Of a stretch of DNA of 64,000 nucleotides, positions 60,177 to 64,000 are shown in pieces. Position 1 is the first letter of the stretch. Each line of letters opens with the position of its first letter. Position numbers and translations under genes: made by a program. The notes beneath the pieces were generated by a model that was not told where the DNA came from, ran no database searches, and saw only the letters and a list, made by a program, of their open reading frames with translations. This stretch comes from an uncultured Actinomycetes bacterium (GTDB lineage: Bacteria > Actinomycetota > Actinomycetes > Nanopelagicales > Nanopelagicaceae), in the NCBI GenBank assembly GCA_903834515.1, contig CAILJM010000023.1, positions 1 through 64,000 of the forward strand, given 5' to 3'.

Positions 60177-60530
60177 GTGGCACTCTCCGAACACGAACAG
60201 AAGCTCCTCGCCGAGATGGAGGCAGCTCTTGCTGCCGATGATCCAAGGCTTGTAGGCACCCTGACCGGTAAGACGCGGACTCGACAGGCTTCTCGCGTGC
60301 TCCTTGGAGTTATCGCCGTCTTGGTCGGACTCATCATTGTGCTCTCAGGGCTGGTGGCGAAGAGCACGGTCATTGGGGTTGCTGGGTTTATCGTTTCGCT
60401 CAGCGGGGCTTTTAGTGCAATCTCTAATTTCTCGCTGCGACAGATGATGGGCAAGAACACTGGAACTAAGATCAAAAATCCCCGGTGGAGCGATCGCCTT
60501 GAACGCCGCTGGGATGATCGAAGCAATTAA
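60177..60530 (+). CDS. DUF3040 membrane protein
   Basis: A 117-residue protein of the actinobacterial DUF3040 family. The N-terminal signature is ALSEHEQKLLAEMEAALAADDP. It has two adjacent helices (about 41-62 and 66-85) and a basic C-terminal tail. The gene commonly lies near mraZ and the division cluster in actinobacteria, as it does here (mraZ is 3 kb away). GTG start, predicted leaderless. Function unknown. Confidence 0.85.
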   Translation: MALSEHEQKLLAEMEAALAADDPRLVGTLTGKTRTRQASRVLLGVIAVLVGLIIVLSGLVAKSTVIGVAGFIVSLSGAFSAISNFSLRQMMGKNTGTKIKNPRWSDRLERRWDDRSN

Positions 60531-60547
60531 AGTTATTCAAGAAAAAT

Positions 60548-61387
60548 TTAACGCATAAATAGCGCGCGTAATCGCCTCGTTGTAAATGTTAGCCCCACCG
60601 CGATCATCAGAAGAAAATATGCCACGTGGCCAAGCAAGCTCCAGTGAATAATCCCAAGCGATAAGTCGCGGACGATCTGAATCCCGTGCCACAAGGGGAG
60701 TGCTTCAATGATGAGTCGGAGCCATTGGGGATAGATCGAAAGTGGATAGAGGGCACCAGAGAATAAGAAGAGTGGCAGCATGATGATATTTACCCAATCC
60801 ATCTGCTGAAAAGATTTTGCATAGGATGTGTACAGCATTCCGATAGATGCAAACCCGAAGGCGATAATCACAGAGGCAGGAATCGCCAAGAGCCCATACC
60901 AACCCTTGATAATTCCAAGCGGCATAACGATCGCCGTAAAGCCCGCTGCATAAATCAAGCCGCGAATGAGCGCCCACCCAATTTCACCCAGAGCAACATC
61001 CAATGGCCCGAGCGAAGTTGCCAGCATCGCCTTATAGGTGCCATCCCACTTCAATCTAAAGAATACGTTCCATGTCGAGTCGTAGATTGCACCGTTCATG
61101 GCAGAGGTCGCGAGAAGTGCCGGCGCGATAAATTGAGCATACGTTACCCAATGACCGGGTCCCACTTGAACTTTACCGACGAGTTTTCCAACTCCATATC
61201 CAAATGAGAAGAGGTAAAGGACAGGTTCGGTAAAACCGGTGAAGACAACAATCCAATGTCCTTGCTTAAATGCAATGCGGCGATGCTCAAGAATCGCTCG
61301 TGCTCGCCTTGAGTAGGTTCCTTCGCCAAAGCGGCCCTTTAAACGTTCGGCAATGCGAACGGCATCGGTAATCACACCAATTGTCAT
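60548..61387 (-). CDS. ABC-2 type transporter permease
   Basis: A 279-residue membrane protein with six helices of the ABC-2 export type. The N-terminal cytoplasmic part leads to FTGFTEPVLYLFSFGYGVG, later PLFLFSGALYPLSIYPQWLRLIIEALPLWHG, the conserved ABC-2 region before the last helices. It is coupled by a four-base overlap to the second permease, and follows the ATPase gene in the same operon. The substrate is unknown; NodI/DrrB-like exporters have this shape. Confidence 0.87.
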   Translation of the reverse strand: MTIGVITDAVRIAERLKGRFGEGTYSRRARAILEHRRIAFKQGHWIVVFTGFTEPVLYLFSFGYGVGKLVGKVQVGPGHWVTYAQFIAPALLATSAMNGAIYDSTWNVFFRLKWDGTYKAMLATSLGPLDVALGEIGWALIRGLIYAAGFTAIVMPLGIIKGWYGLLAIPASVIIAFGFASIGMLYTSYAKSFQQMDWVNIIMLPLFLFSGALYPLSIYPQWLRLIIEALPLWHGIQIVRDLSLGIIHWSLLGHVAYFLLMIAVGLTFTTRRLRALFMR

Positions 61388-62223
61388 TTTGAGAGCCTCT
61401 TTAGGTAGAAGTGGCGCGCATAGTGAACTCCAACGAGATACATGATGCCCATGTAAAGGAAGTGTGCAATCAGCCCTTGAGTGCTGATGTGGTGTCCATA
61501 GGAAATCCAGCGGCCAACTTCAGTTGCATGCCAAAGAGGAGAGAGCCAACCGATAAATTGAAGGAACTTAGGCATGGATTGCAACGAGTAAAAGGTTCCA
61601 GAAAAGAGGAAGAGGGGCATGATCAAGAGTCGACCAACTATGTTGAGAAGTAAGTCCGAATTTTCTATAGCCGCGCACAAACCCAACATAAGTGCGGCAA
61701 AGGATGCTGCGGCAAAGATCGTTGCCGGAATTAACCACAAGCTATGCCAGCCACTCACGCCACCAAATATGAGGAGTGCGCCGTAATACATAAGTGTCCC
61801 AAAGAGGGCTCTCACAAGACCAGAGAGCAGAACTCCATCTGCAATCTGCTTACCAGAGATAGGGGTTGCATACATCGCATAGAAATTCTTATTCCACTTG
61901 AAACCTTCAAGAGTGGGATGCATGACTTCATTCACGGCGCCAATAATGCAGGCAGAAGCAAGCAGAGCTGGGGCGAGAAATGCGAGATACGAGACGCCAT
62001 CTATCCCTGAGGCCTGGTGTGAATTCACAACTTTGCCGATACCAATACCAATTGAGAGGAGATAAAACATCGGATTGAGAATTGCTTCACCTGCGATCGA
62101 CCATTTCCATTTCAACATCACCCGAATTCGGGCCTCTGCAACGTAAAGAGCTCCTCGGTGCAGAACTTTAGGGACGTTAATCAGTTGAAGTGAACCGCGT
62201 CGAGCAATTTTTGTATCGCTCAT
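61384..62223 (-). CDS. ABC-2 type transporter permease
   Basis: A 279-residue ABC-2 permease paralogous to the previous gene, sharing FYLLSIGIGIGKVV, FLAPALLASACIIGAVNE and PLFLFSGTFYSLQSMPKFLQFIGWLSPLWHATEVGRW. Two non-identical permeases plus one ATPase suggest a heterodimeric membrane part, as in daunorubicin-type or NodJ-like exporters. The ATG overlaps the ATPase stop by one base. Confidence 0.87.
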   Translation of the reverse strand: MSDTKIARRGSLQLINVPKVLHRGALYVAEARIRVMLKWKWSIAGEAILNPMFYLLSIGIGIGKVVNSHQASGIDGVSYLAFLAPALLASACIIGAVNEVMHPTLEGFKWNKNFYAMYATPISGKQIADGVLLSGLVRALFGTLMYYGALLIFGGVSGWHSLWLIPATIFAAASFAALMLGLCAAIENSDLLLNIVGRLLIMPLFLFSGTFYSLQSMPKFLQFIGWLSPLWHATEVGRWISYGHHISTQGLIAHFLYMGIMYLVGVHYARHFYLKRLSK

Positions 62224-63209
62224 TACTCGACCAAAGTTCGGCCGGTGAGGCGCAAGAAGACATCCTCAAGAGAGCTTCGTCGGACGAGTGAAGTAGTTGG
62301 TTGCATTCCTTGACTTACAACGTTATGAAGGAGCGTTTCGCAATCATCGGAGTACATAAGCACTCGATCGGGTAAGACTTCGATTCGATCGCACATACTT
62401 CTCAGCTTTTCTGCGTAAAGATCATTTCTATCTGCGCCAAATCTAACTTCAAGAACTTCCTTTGTGGAATAGGTCTTAATCAGACCTGCAGGGGAGTCCT
62501 CTGCCATGATCCTTCCCTTGTCCATCACAATTAATCGATCACATAATTGTTCAGCCTCATCCATGTAATGGGTTGTGATAAGAAGCGTGACGCCCTGCTC
62601 TTTTAATCGAAAGAGTCGATCCCACAAAATGTGGCGTGCTTGCGGATCAAGGCCAGTGGTTGGCTCATCCAACATTAAAATCTCTGGTTCGCTCACGAGC
62701 GCACGAGCGATGGTGAGCCTTCGCTTCATACCACCAGATAACGCTTCAACCTTTACGCCGCGTTTCTCTTCAAGTTGTGCAAAAGTTAAAAGTTCTTCGA
62801 TCTTTGCGCGAATAAATTTTTTCGTTAAACCAAAATAACGGCCATAGACATACAAATTGTCTTCAACAGTGAGCGAGGAATCCAAATTGTCCTGTTGAGG
62901 GACAACGCCGAGGTGAGCTCGGATCTCAGGCCCTCGCTTCTCGGGATCTTTGCCCAAGATGGTGATCTCCCCGGAAGTCCGCGTCAGCGTCGCAGCGATG
63001 ATGCGCATCGTCGTGGATTTGCCTGCGCCATTGGGCCCAAGGAAGCCAAAGGATTCGCCCCGGTTGACGTGAAAGTCGATCCCATCAACTGCGGTGAACT
63101 CCCCGTACTCCTTACGGAGTCCCTTCGCGATGATGAGTGGCTCACCGATAGTGCCAGCTGGGCTGGCGGGACTGGCAGGACTGGATTCACTCTTCTCCAT
63201 TGCGCTCAT
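62223..63209 (-). CDS. ABC transporter ATP-binding protein (DrrA/NodI-like)
   Basis: A 328-residue ABC ATPase. Walker A is GPNGAGKST, the Q-loop region is VVPQQDNLD, the signature is LSGGMKRRLTIARAL, Walker B is EILMLDEPTTGLDP and the H-loop is TTHYMDEAE. The C-terminal extension of about 90 residues is as in DrrA-type exporters. The frame is open further upstream through the 10-bp repeats, but the ATG at 63207-63209 follows TACTCT by seven bases, giving a leaderless start; an ATG three codons later is also possible. The N-terminus has a short Ser-Pro-Ala repeat. Confidence 0.9.
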   Translation of the reverse strand: MSAMEKSESSPASPASPAGTIGEPLIIAKGLRKEYGEFTAVDGIDFHVNRGESFGFLGPNGAGKSTTMRIIAATLTRTSGEITILGKDPEKRGPEIRAHLGVVPQQDNLDSSLTVEDNLYVYGRYFGLTKKFIRAKIEELLTFAQLEEKRGVKVEALSGGMKRRLTIARALVSEPEILMLDEPTTGLDPQARHILWDRLFRLKEQGVTLLITTHYMDEAEQLCDRLIVMDKGRIMAEDSPAGLIKTYSTKEVLEVRFGADRNDLYAEKLRSMCDRIEVLPDRVLMYSDDCETLLHNVVSQGMQPTTSLVRRSSLEDVFLRLTGRTLVE

Positions 63210-63216
63210 CCGCCAA

Positions 63217-63222
63217 AGAGTA
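63217..63222 (-). promoter_or_regulatory. -10 element of leaderless ABC exporter operon
   Basis: TACTCT on the reverse strand, seven bases before the ATG at 63209. Confidence 0.48.
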
Positions 63223-63280
63223 CTCATCATCGAGGGAAGGCTCTTCACTGCGCAGGCAGGGTGATCTGAGCCTGCAGAAG

Positions 63281-63370
63281 ACCGGCAAAACCTGGCAAAA
63301 CCTGGCAAAACCTGGCAAAACCTGGCAAAACCTGGCAAAACCTGGCAAAACCTGGCAAAACCTGGCGAAA
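63281..63370. repeat. 10-bp tandem repeat, nine copies
   Basis: Seven perfect copies of CCTGGCAAAA (63291-63360) flanked by one degraded copy on each side. TGG recurs every 10 bases, in register with the AAAGTGG array downstream. Confidence 0.95.
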
Positions 63371-63390
63371 CCTTAAGAGCAGGGGTGCCA

Positions 63391-63467
63391 ATGGAGAGAA
63401 AGTGGCAGAAGTGGAAAGAAAGTGGGCAAAGATGGTTGAAAATGGAGAAAAGTGGAGTAAAGTGGGG
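63391..63467 (+). promoter_or_regulatory. Probable extended MraZ operator (AAAGTGG array)
   Basis: Seven AAAGTGG-like boxes with TGG at 63403, 63412, 63423, 63433, 63443, 63453 and 63463. Four are perfect and three have one mismatch. The spacing of about 10 bases and N3 gaps match the direct-repeat operators described for MraZ autoregulation in E. coli (TGGGN repeats) and Mycoplasma (AAAGTG[G/T] repeats). It lies about 100 bases before mraZ. Confidence 0.7.
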
Positions 63468-63565
63468 TCACGTACTTAAATCGGGGGATTTGAGCGTAAA
63501 AGCGGACTTCTCAGGGTCAGATCTGGCCGAGAGAGCCACAGGTAGTCAGAAAAAAGGGGGTGGGC

Positions 63566-63997
63566 ATGTTTCTTGGTACCCACGAGCCCAAGCTGGATGA
63601 GAAAGGTCGAATCATCCTTCCCGCCCGGTTTCGCGATGAGCTCGCCTCCGGACTAGTTATTACAAAAGGGCAAGAGCGTTGCTTATACGTCTTCCCAGTC
63701 AATGAATTTTCTGCGATTACAGACCGCCTCCGTCAGGCACCAGTAACCGAGAAGGCTGCCCGCGACTACATGCGCGTCATGTTCGCCGGGGCACACGATG
63801 AAGTCCCTGACAAACAAGGGCGCGTCACTATTCCTAATGGGCTTCGAACATATGCCGGGTTAGAAAAAGAGTGCGTGGTAATCGGCGCAAATACGCGTTT
63901 AGAAATTTGGGATGCCCTGGCATGGAACACCTATCTCGCCGATCGGGAGAAGGGTTTTGCGGATGTCTCAACGGAGGTGCTCCCAGGACTCTTCTAG
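63566..63997 (+). CDS. mraZ: Transcriptional regulator MraZ
   Basis: A 143-residue DNA-binding protein with two SpoVT-AbrB-type domains: [21 protein letters not shown] at the start and [20 protein letters not shown] in the second half. MraZ forms dodecameric rings, binds direct repeats before its own gene and usually heads the division and cell-wall (dcw) cluster, which presumably continues beyond the window. The ATG at 63566 follows an AAGGGGG ribosome-binding site; the GTG two codons earlier lies too close to it. The stop TAG is at 63995-63997, so the gene is complete. Confidence 0.94.
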   Translation: MFLGTHEPKLDEKGRIILPARFRDELASGLVITKGQERCLYVFPVNEFSAITDRLRQAPVTEKAARDYMRVMFAGAHDEVPDKQGRVTIPNGLRTYAGLEKECVVIGANTRLEIWDALAWNTYLADREKGFADVSTEVLPGLF

Positions 63998-64000
63998 ATC

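Noticed and set aside
63281-63370. Possible CRISPR array
   Set aside because: The 10-bp units are contiguous with no spacers, and no cas genes are present. The same holds for the repeats at 8797, 14943 and 52046.
63385-63600. 71-codon Trp/Lys-rich frame upstream of mraZ
   Set aside because: Its content is the AAAGTGG array read as protein; it overlaps the mraZ start and has no ribosome-binding site or family features.

Overview
The window reads as a stretch of a compact actinobacterial chromosome with close to half G+C. Lineage markers are septation protein SepH, DUF7455, DUF6504 and DUF3040 proteins, a SAM-IV riboswitch in front of metY, a ParE-type topoisomerase beside the principal sigma factor, the divergent glgM/glgC pair, a PASTA-domain kinase and split CrtYc/CrtYd lycopene cyclases. 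Low G+C for an actinobacterium, intergenic gaps of a few bases, overlapping convergent gene ends and many leaderless starts suggest a streamlined, probably aquatic organism (Nanopelagicales-like). That lineage is an inference, because no rRNA is present. I saw no tRNA, rRNA, insertion sequence, phage gene or CRISPR array.

Layout. 1-4.4 kb: histone-like Lys/Ala protein (cut by the window edge), an MFS exporter, panB and nadE. 4.4-7 kb: SAM-IV riboswitch, metY and metX. 7-15 kb: principal sigma factor, CDGSH protein, DUF7455 protein, topoisomerase IV (parE, and a parC without its C-terminal domain) and an OafA-type acyltransferase. 15-25 kb: phosphodiesterase, sepH, MFS, inositol phosphatase, then rplS-lepB-rnhB-yraN-comM-dprA-era. 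25-32.4 kb: DMT transporter, glgM/glgC, xylulokinase, a phosphofructokinase with the PPi signature, DAHP synthase and ogt. 32.4-38.4 kb: threonine aldolase, DMT transporter, nfo, PASTA kinase, and a TPP-riboswitch operon with a PnuC-family transporter and a P-loop kinase. 38.4-51.2 kb: a carotenoid island (crtYc, crtYd, crtB, crtI, crtE; then hydrolase, crtA-like, cruF-like, glycosyltransferase and second desaturase), interrupted by an NCS1 transporter with a yeast-type cytosine deaminase, and by metF with a CDP-alcohol phosphotransferase. 51.2-55 kb: membrane protein, LuxR-type regulator, an unusual cytochrome b operon and a TauE exporter. 55-60.5 kb: a LexA-box operon (DUF6504, DnaE2-like polymerase, DinB) and a DUF3040 protein. 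60.5-64 kb: a three-gene ABC exporter, a long 10-bp-phased repeat array and mraZ.

Three threads tie the window together. First, at least seventeen genes start 6-7 bases after a TANNNT -10 element, which predicts leaderless mRNAs; one divergent pair shares overlapping -10 hexamers. Second, short tandem repeats with periods of 10, 11 and 15 bp recur between genes. Several begin at a stop codon, and the largest lies in phase with a repeated AAAGTGG array in front of mraZ. Third, metabolic context sharpens several calls: the TPP riboswitch turns a 'PnuC' into a likely thiamine transporter and makes its kinase partner a candidate thiamine-trapping enzyme; residues D104 and K124 mark the phosphofructokinase as probably PPi-dependent; and the CrtA-like/CruF/glycosyltransferase set points to a myxol-like glycosylated carotenoid.
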